Assembly (NCBI GenBank): GCA_003353795.1
Contig: PIVY01000003.1
Span: 1-64,000 of the forward strand
From: a bacterium
GTDB lineage: Bacteria > Krumholzibacteriota > Krumholzibacteriia > LZORAL124-64-63
Length of the DNA: 64,000 nt
Reading direction: 5' to 3'
The notes under the pieces were generated by a model. It saw only the letters and a program-made list of their open reading frames with translations. It was not told the origin of the DNA and did not search any database. Positions 1 to 11,483 of this stretch are shown here, in pieces. The translations under genes and the position numbers were made by a program. Position 1 is the stretch's first letter; each line of letters begins with the position of its first letter.

Positions 1-1
1 C

Positions 2-2920
<2,919 letters not shown>

Positions 2921-2931
2921 CCGGGTCAGGT

Positions 2932-3462
2932 TCAGATCAGGTAACCGAACACCAGCAGGTCGGAGATAGCGCCCTCTTTCACGACGGCGCCACGCAGCGT
3001 TCCCTCGAGGCGGAACCCGCACCGTTCCAGCACCGCCACGGAAGCATCGTTGCCGGCGTAGACGTTTGCCGTGAATCGCCGCAAACCGTGCGCGGCAGCC
3101 GCCCAGGCCAGGAATGCGGGCAGGGCCGTGGTCATCAACCCCGAGCCCCAGTGCGGCTGGCCCAGCCAGTATCCCACCTCGCCGTCGTGGGCATGATTCG
3201 GCGCGTCGGTGAGGTTGAGACCGATTCCGCCCACCAGACCCTCGGGTCCCGCCAGTGCCAGGTTGCGAGGCGGATCGTATTCCAGTTGCTCCTCCAGCCA
3301 GCGCTGCGCCGCGGCCTCGTCGTAAGGGCGGGGAAAGAGATCGGAGAGCCAGCGCCAGATCTCGTAGTCATTGGCCAGCCGGCAGAGGCGGAAGATGTCC
3401 TCCTCGCCGAATTCGCGCAGCGCATAGCCCTCGATCTCCAGCGGCAGAAACAGTTCTTCCAT
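2932..3462 (-). CDS. GNAT family N-acetyltransferase (RimJ/RimL-like)
   Basis: A 176-residue acetyltransferase of the RimJ/RimL type, predicted to move an acetyl group from acetyl-CoA to a protein N-terminus, antibiotic or small amine. The GNAT pattern shows in the strand DGEVGYWLGQPHWGSG followed by MTTALPAFLAWA, and in the C-terminal NVYAGNDASVAVLERCGF, typical of the acetyl-CoA-binding fold. The start is the ATG at 3462, preceded by AGGAG at good spacing. That ATG overlaps the TGA of the upstream PAP2 gene (TGATG), implying translational coupling. It is the last gene of the minus-strand cluster running from 6952. The substrate cannot be told from sequence. Confidence 0.85.
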   Translation of the reverse strand: MEELFLPLEIEGYALREFGEEDIFRLCRLANDYEIWRWLSDLFPRPYDEAAAQRWLEEQLEYDPPRNLALAGPEGLVGGIGLNLTDAPNHAHDGEVGYWLGQPHWGSGLMTTALPAFLAWAAAAHGLRRFTANVYAGNDASVAVLERCGFRLEGTLRGAVVKEGAISDLLVFGYLI

Positions 3463-4262
3463 CACGACTCCTGATTCACGGCTGCATCGTCGGCGCTCGT
3501 GGCGTCCACCGCGTTCCAGGCGATGGTCCAGCCCAGCAGAACCTGCGAGGTGTAGTGCTTGCGGTCGTTGATGCGGGACCAGCCGGTCAATCCGCCGAGG
3601 CCGCGCACGGCGCCGCGCGCCCACACGGGATTCAGTCGCTGAGCCAGAGTCCAGAAGGGAATCGCCGCGATGAAGGCGTGACCGCTGGCGGCGTTGGCGT
3701 GCTGGAACGGGCGCCACCGCGGCGAACCGTCACGGCTCGAGGGACGGTTGGCGCCGAGCACTCGTTGCGCGGTCCACAGCATGGGCAGCCCGACGCACAT
3801 GGCCTCGAAGGTGCTCCGCCCCCAGCGCGAGACGGGGCTCGAACTCCAGAGCCAGTCGACCGCGCCGGTCAATGCCCACACCAGGAACCACTCCCGTTCA
3901 CCCGCGGGCTTGACGGCGACCGAGACACGGTCGCTGGGCGATGACGGAAAGTCCTCCACCTGGAGGCGGTCGGCCTCGTCATGGCGCCCCTCGGCGCGCA
4001 ACTTCACGCGAGCTTCTTCCAGGCGGCCCTCGGGCACGTCGAGCTGCTCGGTTTGGCCGCTCTCGATGGCCTCTTCTGCGCCCGAGTAGGCCAGCACGGC
4101 GGCGGCACCCAGAGCCAGCCCCAGTCGCATGAAGGCGCGCCGGCCGTATCCGCGCCGCCACTGCGGTCCCGTGTGGCGAAAGAGCGCGCGGCCACGGACA
4201 CGGCCGCGGCGCATCGGCCAGACCAGGGTCAGGATCAGGATGACGAGGGCGACGATCCACAC
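3462..4262 (-). CDS. PAP2 superfamily membrane phosphatase-like protein
   Basis: A 266-residue integral membrane protein starting at a GTG, with a GGAG-type ribosome site in the end of the upstream gene. The phosphatidic acid phosphatase type 2 signature is recognisable: GANRPSS (motif 1), ASGHAF (motif 2, with the catalytic-region His) and SRINDRKHYTSQ (motif 3, with its Arg and His). Two usual residues differ: the motif 1 Lys position reads Gln, and the residue four after the motif 3 His is Gln rather than Asp. Members dephosphorylate lipid phosphates such as undecaprenyl pyrophosphate or phosphatidate. An N-terminal helix (about 1-17) is followed by an arginine-rich stretch. It may be an active phosphatase or a diverged relative. 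Confidence 0.75.
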   Translation of the reverse strand: MWIVALVILILTLVWPMRRGRVRGRALFRHTGPQWRRGYGRRAFMRLGLALGAAAVLAYSGAEEAIESGQTEQLDVPEGRLEEARVKLRAEGRHDEADRLQVEDFPSSPSDRVSVAVKPAGEREWFLVWALTGAVDWLWSSSPVSRWGRSTFEAMCVGLPMLWTAQRVLGANRPSSRDGSPRWRPFQHANAASGHAFIAAIPFWTLAQRLNPVWARGAVRGLGGLTGWSRINDRKHYTSQVLLGWTIAWNAVDATSADDAAVNQES

Positions 4263-4266
4263 GGTT

Positions 4267-4635
4267 TCAGCTCCAGGGAATCAGGGGAGTCTTGTTGCCT
4301 TCATCGTCGACGGCCACGAAGACGAGTTCCGCCTCGGTCACCGCAGCGCGATCGTGCCCCTTGCAGCGTTGCGTCTCGGCCTGGATCCGCACCGTCACCG
4401 AGGTGGTGCCCTGGGCCACCACTTCCCCGCTGAGCGACAGCAGGTCGCCCACGTGCACCGGCTGCTTGAAGACCAGTTCCCGGACGACGACCGTGGTGAA
4501 CTTGGCGTTGCGGAAATGGTCGTGACAGCACGCGGCAGCCGCCAGATCGATGTAGGACATGATCACGCCACCGAAGATGGTGCCGTGGCTGTTGGTGTCC
4601 TTGGGAAGCATCGTAACTTTTTGATATTCTTTCAC
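4267..4635 (-). CDS. Acyl-CoA thioesterase, YciA-type hotdog protein
   Basis: A 122-residue hotdog-fold thioesterase that hydrolyses acyl-CoA to free acid and CoA in the cytoplasm. The N-terminal block PKDTNSHGTIFGGVIMSYID is the YciA/BFIT signature (active-site Asn/Asp region and the central helix), followed by TTVVVRELVFKQPVHVGDLL, typical of the second strand pair. The start is GTG at 4635 with AAGGGA eight bases upstream. It sits 31 bases after the FAD oxidoreductase and 4 bases before the PAP2 gene, within the same minus-strand cluster. Chain-length preference is unknown. Confidence 0.9.
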   Translation of the reverse strand: MKEYQKVTMLPKDTNSHGTIFGGVIMSYIDLAAAACCHDHFRNAKFTTVVVRELVFKQPVHVGDLLSLSGEVVAQGTTSVTVRIQAETQRCKGHDRAAVTEAELVFVAVDDEGNKTPLIPWS

Positions 4636-4666
4636 TTGAAAATCCCTTGTGGTAGCGAGACAACGG

Positions 4667-5806
4667 TCATTCCTGTACCCATTCGACCACCTGACGGGCC
4701 AGGGCGGGCGCGCTGGTGAGTCCGGGCGACTCGATGCCCACCAGATTCACGAGGCCCTCGAAGTCGCCCACCTCTCGCTGCACCACGAAATCGGTGAACT
4801 GCCCGGGTCGCCACGACTTCAAGCGCGGCCGCAGCCCGCACATGTCCGGGGAGAGATCGTCCATCTCCAAGAACGGCAGGAACCGCCGCCCCCCCGCGAA
4901 GAACGCCTCCTGTCGGTCGGGATCCACGGAATAGTCCTCCCCCACGCCGCCGTCCATGGGCTCGACGTCGGGCCCCAGCCGCATCCGCCCGGCCAGATCG
5001 AGGCACAGATGCACGCCGAGACTCGACCCGTCACGCGGCGGCACGGGATAGACCAGGCGGCCGACCCGGCCGTCGTGGCGGGGCGAGATGGCGAAGTAGT
5101 TGCCCTTGGACCATTGCAGGCGCCACCCGCGTGCGTCCACGTCGATGCCCGCCATCGCCGCGATCCGATCGCAGTGAAGACCGGCGGCGTTGACGACCCA
5201 GCGGCTCGTATGGGTCCAGCCCTCGCGACCGCTGCCAGCCGGCGGATCCACGGTGACGCGCCAGCCGACGTCGACCCGCTCGAGGCGGGTCACCTCGGCG
5301 CCGGTCATGATCTGCGCATCGGCGTGGCGCGCCTGCAGGCCGAAGGCCCGTGCTGCGCCCTCGGCGTCGACCAGCGCGGTGCGCCGCGACCACAGCGCCG
5401 CCACCGCGCGGACCTCGGGTTCGAGGGTCGTCACCGCGTCGCCGTCGAGCATCTCGAGGTCCTCGACACCGTTGGCTGCGCCCAGGACTTGCAACCGTTC
5501 GAGCTCCGCCACCTCGTCGGCGGACACGGCCACGATGAGCTTGCCGCACTCGCGGTAGCGCACGTCGTGAAGCTCACAGAACTCCTTGAGCAGTCGCCGG
5601 CCCTCCACGCAGAAGCGCGCCTTGTGCGAACCGGTGGGGTAGTACATGCCCCCGTGCACCACCTCGCTGTTGCGACTGGTGGTGCCGGCGCCCAGCAGGC
5701 GGTCGCGTTCGATGAGGACGGTCGAGAGTCCCGCCGTGGCGGCTCGGGCCGCAGCGGCACAACCCACGACACCTCCCCCGACCACGGTGATGTCGACGTC
5801 CGCCAT
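4667..5806 (-). CDS. FAD-dependent oxidoreductase, L-2-hydroxyglutarate oxidase-like
   Basis: A 379-residue flavoprotein of the DAO/L2HGDH family, expected to oxidise a 2-hydroxy acid such as L-2-hydroxyglutarate using bound FAD. The Rossmann fingerprint VVGGGVVGCAAAARAATAG lies at residues 7-25. The family-specific block SRNSEVVHGGMYYPTGSHKA and the C-terminal LVNLVGIESPGLTSAPALA are both hallmarks of L-2-hydroxyglutarate dehydrogenases. The ATG at 5806 follows the TAG of the thioredoxin-like gene after one base, so the pair is probably coupled. It lacks an obvious signal peptide, so it is cytoplasmic or peripheral to the membrane. Related glycine or glycerol oxidases are less likely given these motifs. 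Confidence 0.87.
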   Translation of the reverse strand: MADVDITVVGGGVVGCAAAARAATAGLSTVLIERDRLLGAGTTSRNSEVVHGGMYYPTGSHKARFCVEGRRLLKEFCELHDVRYRECGKLIVAVSADEVAELERLQVLGAANGVEDLEMLDGDAVTTLEPEVRAVAALWSRRTALVDAEGAARAFGLQARHADAQIMTGAEVTRLERVDVGWRVTVDPPAGSGREGWTHTSRWVVNAAGLHCDRIAAMAGIDVDARGWRLQWSKGNYFAISPRHDGRVGRLVYPVPPRDGSSLGVHLCLDLAGRMRLGPDVEPMDGGVGEDYSVDPDRQEAFFAGGRRFLPFLEMDDLSPDMCGLRPRLKSWRPGQFTDFVVQREVGDFEGLVNLVGIESPGLTSAPALARQVVEWVQE

Positions 5807-5807
5807 G

Positions 5808-6254
5808 CTAACCCTCTGTCGCGGAGAATTCCTCGAACGACTGCTCGGCGTAGGCGCCGCTGGAGACCCAGGCCAGCACCTTGCGGAACGTGGGGGCGTC
5901 GACATAGCCCGGGATGTAGGTGATCCCCTCGCCCTCGCTGGTCACGAACCAGATGGTCGGCAAACCCTGCACACCGTACCGCGCCTTGAGGTCGGGATGC
6001 TTGTCGGCATCCACCATGGACGGCACGAAGTCGGTGTTGAGCGTGGCCGCCACATCCGGCAGGTCGTAGACCTCTTTCTTCATCTTCTTGCACCAGCCGC
6101 ACCAGTCGGCGGTGAAATGGATCATCACGGGTTTGTCGGCCGATTCCGCCTCGGCCAGGGCCGTATCGTGATCGCGCCAGACGACGCCGCCGGCCGTGGC
6201 CGAACCGACTGACAGCACGATGATCAGTGCTACGATGCTCAGGATGCGGGTCAT
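5808..6254 (-). CDS. Secreted thioredoxin-like protein with WCGWC centre
   Basis: A 148-residue protein with an N-terminal signal peptide (about residues 1-22, ending in the run SVGSATAGG) and a thioredoxin fold. The redox centre is HFTADWCGWCKKM (Cys52, Cys55), and the cis-proline loop is QGLPTIWF. CGWC is characteristic of the DUF255/DsbD-gamma-like thioredoxins that act as periplasmic reductants or chaperones. The ATG at 6254 overlaps the TGA of the upstream pseudouridine synthase gene (ATGA), so the two are translationally coupled. The partner is unknown; thiol-disulfide exchange in the envelope is the conservative call. Confidence 0.87.
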   Translation of the reverse strand: MTRILSIVALIIVLSVGSATAGGVVWRDHDTALAEAESADKPVMIHFTADWCGWCKKMKKEVYDLPDVAATLNTDFVPSMVDADKHPDLKARYGVQGLPTIWFVTSEGEGITYIPGYVDAPTFRKVLAWVSSGAYAEQSFEEFSATEG

Positions 6255-6952
6255 GATGTCTCCTCGCTGTCTCGCCAGGGCCAGTCCGCAGGGAGCGGAG
6301 CCTCCAGCACCACGGGGGCGCCGCCCACCGGATGAGCGACCTCCAGCCGCCACGCATGCACCGCGATGCCGGCCGGACTGCGCCTGCGGCGGGCGCCGTA
6401 CTTGACGTCGCCCCATACGGGCCAGCCGGCCATGGCCAGCTGGGCGCGGATCTGATGGCGCCGGCCCGTGATGAGCTCGACATCCACCAGCGCCCGGTCC
6501 GCGGCGCGGTCGATCACATTGTAATGCAAGCGCGCCGGCTTCGATCCCGGAAACGGTTCGACCGCCGCCGTGGTCACTCCGCGTTCGTCACCCTTGGCCG
6601 CGAGGTGATGCGTGAGTTCGCCCGCCTCGGGATCCGGCACCGCCTCGGTCACCACGCGATAGAACTTGCGCACCGAGCCATCACGGAACTGCTGCGAGAG
6701 CCGCGACGCCGCCTTGCTGGTTCGTGCCAGCAGGAGCACGCCGGTGACGGGACGATCGAGTCGGTGCACCAGTCCGAGATACACGTTCCCCGGCTTGGCG
6801 TACTTCTGCTTCAGGTACGCACGCGCGGCATCGAGCAGCGTGGCGTCGCCGGTACGGTCGCCCTGCACGAGCACATTCGCCGGCTTGGCCACGGCCAGCA
6901 GGTGGTTGTCCTCGAGGAGGACCGTGAGTTCCGTTGGATCCAGCAGCGCCAT
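6251..6952 (-). CDS. RluA-family pseudouridine synthase
   Basis: A 233-residue enzyme that isomerises uridine to pseudouridine in rRNA or tRNA. The catalytic block LVHRLDRPVTGVLLLARTS contains the conserved Asp at position 66, and ELITGRRHQIRAQLA with GDVKYGA are the remaining RluA signatures. It has no N-terminal S4 domain, so it belongs to the short TruC/RluA-like branch; the exact target base is not predictable. It opens a six-gene minus-strand cluster and is divergent from the prolyl oligopeptidase gene at 7073. The ATG at 6952 has only a weak ribosome site. Confidence 0.92.
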   Translation of the reverse strand: MALLDPTELTVLLEDNHLLAVAKPANVLVQGDRTGDATLLDAARAYLKQKYAKPGNVYLGLVHRLDRPVTGVLLLARTSKAASRLSQQFRDGSVRKFYRVVTEAVPDPEAGELTHHLAAKGDERGVTTAAVEPFPGSKPARLHYNVIDRAADRALVDVELITGRRHQIRAQLAMAGWPVWGDVKYGARRRRSPAGIAVHAWRLEVAHPVGGAPVVLEAPLPADWPWRDSEETS

Positions 6953-6997
6953 GGGACGAAGTTATCATCCGCATGGACGCCGCCCAAGCTCTCGTTG

Positions 6998-7026
6998 CTG
7001 ACACGCTGTCGACCTTGCGGTACATT
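6998..7026 (+). promoter_or_regulatory. Putative sigma-70-type promoter of the oligopeptidase gene
   Basis: CTGACA at 6998-7003 and TACATT at 7021-7026 are separated by 17 bases, a good match to the housekeeping consensus. They lie about 47 bases before the ATG at 7073. The assignment is by pattern only. Confidence 0.45.
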
Positions 7027-7072
7027 CCCGACCAGGAGACCATCCCCCGACCGATCGAGGAGCGATCCGATC

Positions 7073-9253
7073 ATGCGCTCGATTCGACACGCCCTGCTGC
7101 GTGCGGTCTGCCTCGTGCTGCCGACTGCGCTCGTGTTGCTGACCGCCTGTTCCAGCGGCCACGACGACGATCCTCTGACCCGAGACGCGAAAACCATGAC
7201 GAAGCTGTCCTACCCCGAGAGCCGCACCGACGAGGTGATGGACAACTATCACGGCACCCAGGTCCCCGACCCATACCGTTGGCTCGAGGACACCGACAGC
7301 CCCGAGACCGCAGCCTGGGTCGCCTCACAGAACGAATTGACGTTCGGGTATCTCGAGGGCATTCCTGCCCGCGAGACCTACCGGGCCCGGTTGACCGAGT
7401 TGTGGGACTACGAACGCATCGGCGTGCCGCTCCAGCGCGCCGGCCGCATCTTTTTCTCGCGCAACGACGGCCTGCAGCCCCAGTCGGTCCTGCACGTCCG
7501 GGACGATGCCGACAGCCCGGCCCGCGTCCTGCTGGACCCCAATGCCCTGAGCGAGGACGGCACCGTCGCCCTTGGTGGCTGGGCCGTGAGCCGCGATGGA
7601 CGCTGGCTCGCCTGGGCGACCAGCGTCTCGGGCAGCGACTGGCGCATCTGGCGGGTGCGGAACGTGGCCACCGGCGAAGATCTGCCCGACGAGGTGCACT
7701 GGTCCAAGTTCTCCGGCGCCACCTGGGACGAATCCGGCGGCGGATTCTGGTACAGCCGCTACCCCGAGCCCGCCGACGGCGATCACCTGCAGGCCCAGAA
7801 CCTCAACCAGCAGCTCTGGTACCATCGCCGCGGCACCGACCAGTCCGAAGACGTCCTGGTGTACGAGCGCCCCGACCATCCCGAGTGGGGCTTCGCCGCC
7901 TCGCTGTCGGACGACGGTCGCTACCTCATGATCAGCGTGTGGCAGGGCACGAGCCCTAAGAATGGTCTCTTCTACAAGGACCTGCGCGACCGCTCCCTCC
8001 GCGTCCACGAGTTGTTGCCCGCCTTCGACGCCGCGTACGTGTTCCTCGGCAATGACGGTGGCCTGTTCTACCTGCGCACCGATCACGATGCTCCGCGCGG
8101 CCGCGTCGTCGCGGTGGATCTGTCGCTACCCGAGGCCCGGCACTGGCAGACCATCGTTCCCGAGGCTTCCGAGGTACTCGAAGGCGCCACCGTGGTGGGC
8201 GAGCAACTTGTGCTGACCTACCTCCAGGACGCCGCCAACTCCGTGCGTCTGTTCACTCTCCAGGGCGACCCGCGCGGCGAAATCCCCCTGCCGGGGCTGG
8301 GATCCGTGGGCGGATTCACCGGCCGACGCGCCGACACGGAGACCTGGTACAGTTTCGACGGCTATCTCAGCCCCTCGGTGATCTATCGCCACAACCTGGT
8401 CACCGGTCAGAGCAGCGAATTCCAGCGGCCCGAGCTGGATTTCCCGTTCGACGAGTACGTCACCGAGCGCGTCTTCTACACCAGCGCCGACGGCACCCGG
8501 ATCCCGCTCTGGATCACTCGCAAGAAGGATCTACCACGCGACGGCAGCAACCCGGTCATCCTCTACGGCTACGGCGGCTTCAACGTGTCGCTGTCACCTT
8601 ACTTCTCGCCGGCACGCCTACCCTGGCTCGAGCAGGGCGGCATCTGGGCGGTGGCCAATCTGCGCGGTGGCGGCGAGTACGGCGAGGACTGGCACGAGGC
8701 CGGCATGCTGGCCGCCAAGCAGAACGTTTTCGACGACTGCATCGCCGCCGCCGAGTACATGGTGCAGCAGAACTGGACCTGCGCCGACCGCCTCACCGTC
8801 ATGGGCGGAAGCAACGGCGGACTGCTCGTCGGGGCGGTCATCAATCAGCGTCCCGAACTGTTCGGCGCAGCGTTACCCGCCGTGGGCGTCATGGACATGT
8901 TGCGGTTCCAGCACTTCACCATCGGCTGGGCCTGGACCAGCGACTACGGCAGCAGCGAAGACCCCGAGCTGTTCCCCTATCTGCACGGCTACAGCCCGTA
9001 CCACAATCTCCAGCCCGGCACGCGATACCCGGCGGTCCTGGTGACCACGGCCGACCACGACGATCGGGTGGTCCCCGGGCACAGTTTCAAGTACGCGGCC
9101 CGGCTCCAGCACTGTCAGGCGGGCGACCTGCCGACGTTGATCCGTATCGAGACCAAGGCGGGGCACGGGGCCGGCAAGCCCACCGATATGGTCATTGCCG
9201 AGTATGCCGACCGGTACGCGTTCCTGACGCGCGTTCTCGGACTCGAGCCTTGA
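7073..9253 (+). CDS. Prolyl oligopeptidase family S9 peptidase, lipoprotein
   Basis: A 726-residue serine peptidase of family S9A that cleaves short proline-containing peptides. The start at 7073 has GAGGAG upstream and gives a lipoprotein signal ending in the lipobox LLTAC, so the mature enzyme is probably anchored in the envelope. After the N-terminal YHGTQVPDPYRWLED block comes a beta-propeller, then the alpha/beta-hydrolase domain with GYGGFNVSLSPYFSP and NLRGGGEYGEDWHEAG. The catalytic triad is visible: Ser580 in GGSNGGLL, Asp near 663-664 in DHDDRVVP, and His698 in AGHGAG. Length matches the family. A strong intrinsic terminator follows at 9281, so it appears monocistronic. Confidence 0.95.
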   Translation: MRSIRHALLRAVCLVLPTALVLLTACSSGHDDDPLTRDAKTMTKLSYPESRTDEVMDNYHGTQVPDPYRWLEDTDSPETAAWVASQNELTFGYLEGIPARETYRARLTELWDYERIGVPLQRAGRIFFSRNDGLQPQSVLHVRDDADSPARVLLDPNALSEDGTVALGGWAVSRDGRWLAWATSVSGSDWRIWRVRNVATGEDLPDEVHWSKFSGATWDESGGGFWYSRYPEPADGDHLQAQNLNQQLWYHRRGTDQSEDVLVYERPDHPEWGFAASLSDDGRYLMISVWQGTSPKNGLFYKDLRDRSLRVHELLPAFDAAYVFLGNDGGLFYLRTDHDAPRGRVVAVDLSLPEARHWQTIVPEASEVLEGATVVGEQLVLTYLQDAANSVRLFTLQGDPRGEIPLPGLGSVGGFTGRRADTETWYSFDGYLSPSVIYRHNLVTGQSSEFQRPELDFPFDEYVTERVFYTSADGTRIPLWITRKKDLPRDGSNPVILYGYGGFNVSLSPYFSPARLPWLEQGGIWAVANLRGGGEYGEDWHEAGMLAAKQNVFDDCIAAAEYMVQQNWTCADRLTVMGGSNGGLLVGAVINQRPELFGAALPAVGVMDMLRFQHFTIGWAWTSDYGSSEDPELFPYLHGYSPYHNLQPGTRYPAVLVTTADHDDRVVPGHSFKYAARLQHCQAGDLPTLIRIETKAGHGAGKPTDMVIAEYADRYAFLTRVLGLEP

Positions 9254-9280
9254 TCACAACGATCTGGCGATGATTCAAGA

Positions 9281-9314
9281 AAGCGGCCCCGAGAGCAATT
9301 CGGGGCCGCTTTTT
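9281..9314 (+). terminator. Intrinsic terminator after the oligopeptidase gene
   Basis: A perfect 12-bp stem (9281-9292 with 9300-9311) with a 7-base loop is followed by a run of T, the classic rho-independent form. Confidence 0.9.
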
Positions 9315-9498
9315 GCGAGTCCTTACCACTTATTTTGACAAGATTCATCGTGAATCGGCCGCCGCGATGTAGTCTAATACGAGACCCACCCCCGGGCCGG
9401 CTTGGCACTCGCCCTATCGGAGCGGGCCCGACGGGCAGGGAGGCGGTCACAGTGTCGATTCGCCCATTGAACTTGGCACCAAGACCCCGATGCAGACA

Positions 9499-9527
9499 AA
9501 GGCCCCGAGCTGCTTGCCCGGGGCCTT
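9499..9527 (-). terminator. Probable terminator of the DMT transporter gene
   Basis: A 9-bp stem (9499-9507 with 9519-9527) lies 17 bases downstream of the minus-strand stop at 9545 and is followed by TTT in that direction. The rest of 9315-9498 shows no gene or clear signal. Confidence 0.6.
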
Positions 9528-9544
9528 CTCCATGCCGGCCGGCT

Positions 9545-10420
9545 TCATGACCGGTCATCGGCTGTCTCGCCGAAGTTGGTCAATGCCAGCGCCGCGACGA
9601 TGACCGCGAGCCCCACCGCCGCGCGCAGATACGGCACGCTCTCGGAGAACACCAGCCACGCCACCAGCACCGCGAGCGGGACCTTGAGATTGTTGGCCAC
9701 CGCCAGGCGTGCGGTCGAGGTTCGCGCAGCGCCCTTGTTCCAGAACCAGAAGCCCACGGCCGTGGGCACGAGTCCCAGGTAGAGCAGCACCGGCGCGGTG
9801 GTCGCGTCCACGCCGACCCACGGCTTGCCGGTCATCAGGAACGCGCCCGCGATCGCGAACCCAGCGCCGCCGAGATACATCCAGCCCAGGAGACCGGCCT
9901 CGCGGCCACGCGCGACGCCGCCATCAGCCACGGCCGCGGCCAGCAGCGAGCGGTATCCCAGTTGCCCCACGGCGAAGCAGAGATTGGCAGCCTGGATCAG
10001 CAGGACGCCGGTCAACGTGTCGCCCGTCGGCAGGCGCCCCTGCGCGAGCAAGGCCCCGCCCACGGCCAACGACGCTGCGGCCCACGGTCGCCAGCTCCAT
10101 CGCCGACCATGCAGGTCGCTGAGCAGGACCACCAGGATGGGTGTGAACACCGTCCACAGCGCGACCTGCCAGGCCGCGAGATGGCGGTAGCTGGAGATGT
10201 AGAGGGTGTACATGGCCCCGAACTGGACAACGCCCAGCCCGGCCGCCCGCCAGCGCAGGCGTATCGACGGCGCCCGGCGGATCAGCCAGGGCAAGAACGC
10301 GACCGCAGCCAGTAGCAGACGCGCGGCCGCCACCTGCCAGGGATCGAGGTCCGGCAGGAAACGCTTGATCAACCCGAACGAGAAGGCCCACAGTAGGGAC
10401 GTTGCAAACAACCAGAGCAT
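9545..10420 (-). CDS. EamA/DMT-family transporter
   Basis: A 291-residue inner-membrane protein made of two homologous EamA repeats of about five helices each, as in drug/metabolite exporters of the RhaT/YdcZ type. The N-terminus MLWLFATSLLWAFSFGLIKR is the typical first helix with the W-A-F/G motif. The second repeat starts near LIQAANLCFAVGQLGYRSLL, and the protein ends with ESVPYLRAAVGLAVIVAALA, the standard last-helix pattern. The start at 10420 lacks a strong ribosome site but gives the expected length. It is divergent from the unknown gene at 10535. The substrate is unknown; a metabolite or amino acid exporter is likely. Confidence 0.88.
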   Translation of the reverse strand: MLWLFATSLLWAFSFGLIKRFLPDLDPWQVAAARLLLAAVAFLPWLIRRAPSIRLRWRAAGLGVVQFGAMYTLYISSYRHLAAWQVALWTVFTPILVVLLSDLHGRRWSWRPWAAASLAVGGALLAQGRLPTGDTLTGVLLIQAANLCFAVGQLGYRSLLAAAVADGGVARGREAGLLGWMYLGGAGFAIAGAFLMTGKPWVGVDATTAPVLLYLGLVPTAVGFWFWNKGAARTSTARLAVANNLKVPLAVLVAWLVFSESVPYLRAAVGLAVIVAALALTNFGETADDRS

Positions 10421-10534
10421 GGGCGCCAGTATGGGGCGGCCGGCTGGCCGACGGCAAGGTCGAACCGGTGAACAACGAGACTCGCGCGCGGGTACACCGG
10501 CGCACCCTGACCCGAATCGAGCGAAAGGACTGCC

Positions 10535-11371
10535 ATGGCATCGACGGGAAAGAAGTGGGCTATCGGTTGCGGCGGCGGCTGCCTGTTGATGGTGATCATC
10601 CTCGGCGGCATCGCTGCCGGCGGCTACGTCGGCATCAAGAACATCACCGAACGCGCCGACGATCTCGAGGTCCATCTGGACGAACTGGACGATCGCTTCG
10701 GCTCGCTCGACACCTGGACCCCACCGGTCGACGGCACCGTCGATCAGGCGACCATCCAGATCTTCCTCGCCGCCCGCGAGGACCTGCGGGTGCAGAGTAT
10801 CGACCTGGCCCTGGTACTCGAGACCCTCGAGGGCGACGCCAACGCCCTGGACAAGATCCGCGCCGGCCTGAAACTCGTGCCGAGCTTGCTCGAGTTCGTG
10901 GGGCAACGGGCCGCGGTCCTGCTGAAGCACGACCTGCACCCCGGCGAGTACACCTACCTCTACGCCCTGGCCTACTACTCGTGGCTGGGCCACGACCCGG
11001 GCGACGGCCCCGGCTTCAGCATGGACGGCGACGACGAGAACGAGAGCGGCTTCCGCTGGCAGGTGCAGGACGGCGATCATGACGTCCACGTCGACCGTGG
11101 CCGGCGCGCTCGTCGAGCCCTCAACGATCTGATGATCACGTGGCTGCGGAGCCAGCGCGACGCCCTCGACACAGCGGGCGCCGATGCAGCCTGGGCCGAA
11201 GCGCTGGACGGCGAGCTGGCCAGGTTGCAGGGCGATCCCGAGAGGATCGCCTGGGAGGATGGTCTTCCCGAGCAACTGGAGATGTCGCTGGCCCCGTATC
11301 GCGACGCCATAGAGGACGGTTATTCCGAACTGCTCAACGGTCTCGAAGTGGCGGTCGTGACCGACGACTAG
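10535..11371 (+). CDS. Unknown single-pass membrane protein
   Basis: A 278-residue protein I do not recognise. A short basic N-terminus (MASTGKKWAIGCGGGC) leads into a single hydrophobic helix at about residues 8-32, followed by a large acidic, mostly helical soluble part. There is a predicted coiled coil around 40-55 and a run of Asp/Glu near 165-170. The GCGGGCLLMVIILGG start resembles small DUF-type anchors in which the soluble domain lies outside the membrane. The ATG is preceded by GAAAGGA. It stands alone between a divergent transporter and a terminator. No catalytic motif is evident. Confidence 0.8.
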   Translation: MASTGKKWAIGCGGGCLLMVIILGGIAAGGYVGIKNITERADDLEVHLDELDDRFGSLDTWTPPVDGTVDQATIQIFLAAREDLRVQSIDLALVLETLEGDANALDKIRAGLKLVPSLLEFVGQRAAVLLKHDLHPGEYTYLYALAYYSWLGHDPGDGPGFSMDGDDENESGFRWQVQDGDHDVHVDRGRRARRALNDLMITWLRSQRDALDTAGADAAWAEALDGELARLQGDPERIAWEDGLPEQLEMSLAPYRDAIEDGYSELLNGLEVAVVTDD

Positions 11372-11396
11372 CCGGACGGCTTCGGGCTTACGAGAC

Positions 11397-11424
11397 GAGG
11401 CCCCGACCAGACGGCCGGGGCCTC
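11397..11424 (+). terminator. Terminator hairpin between convergent genes
   Basis: A 9-bp perfect GC-rich stem (11397-11405 with 11416-11424), followed by a short pyrimidine tract, lies 26 bases after the stop at 11371. Confidence 0.65.
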
Positions 11425-11483
11425 TCTTCGTGTTGGGTCGTCGAGCCTCGGATGCGCTTCGCGCCCGTCGGCCCGAACAGCCG

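Noticed and set aside
9335-9550. Possible 71-codon gene after the oligopeptidase terminator
   Set aside because: No ribosome site, Pro/Arg-rich random composition, and it runs through a terminator hairpin.
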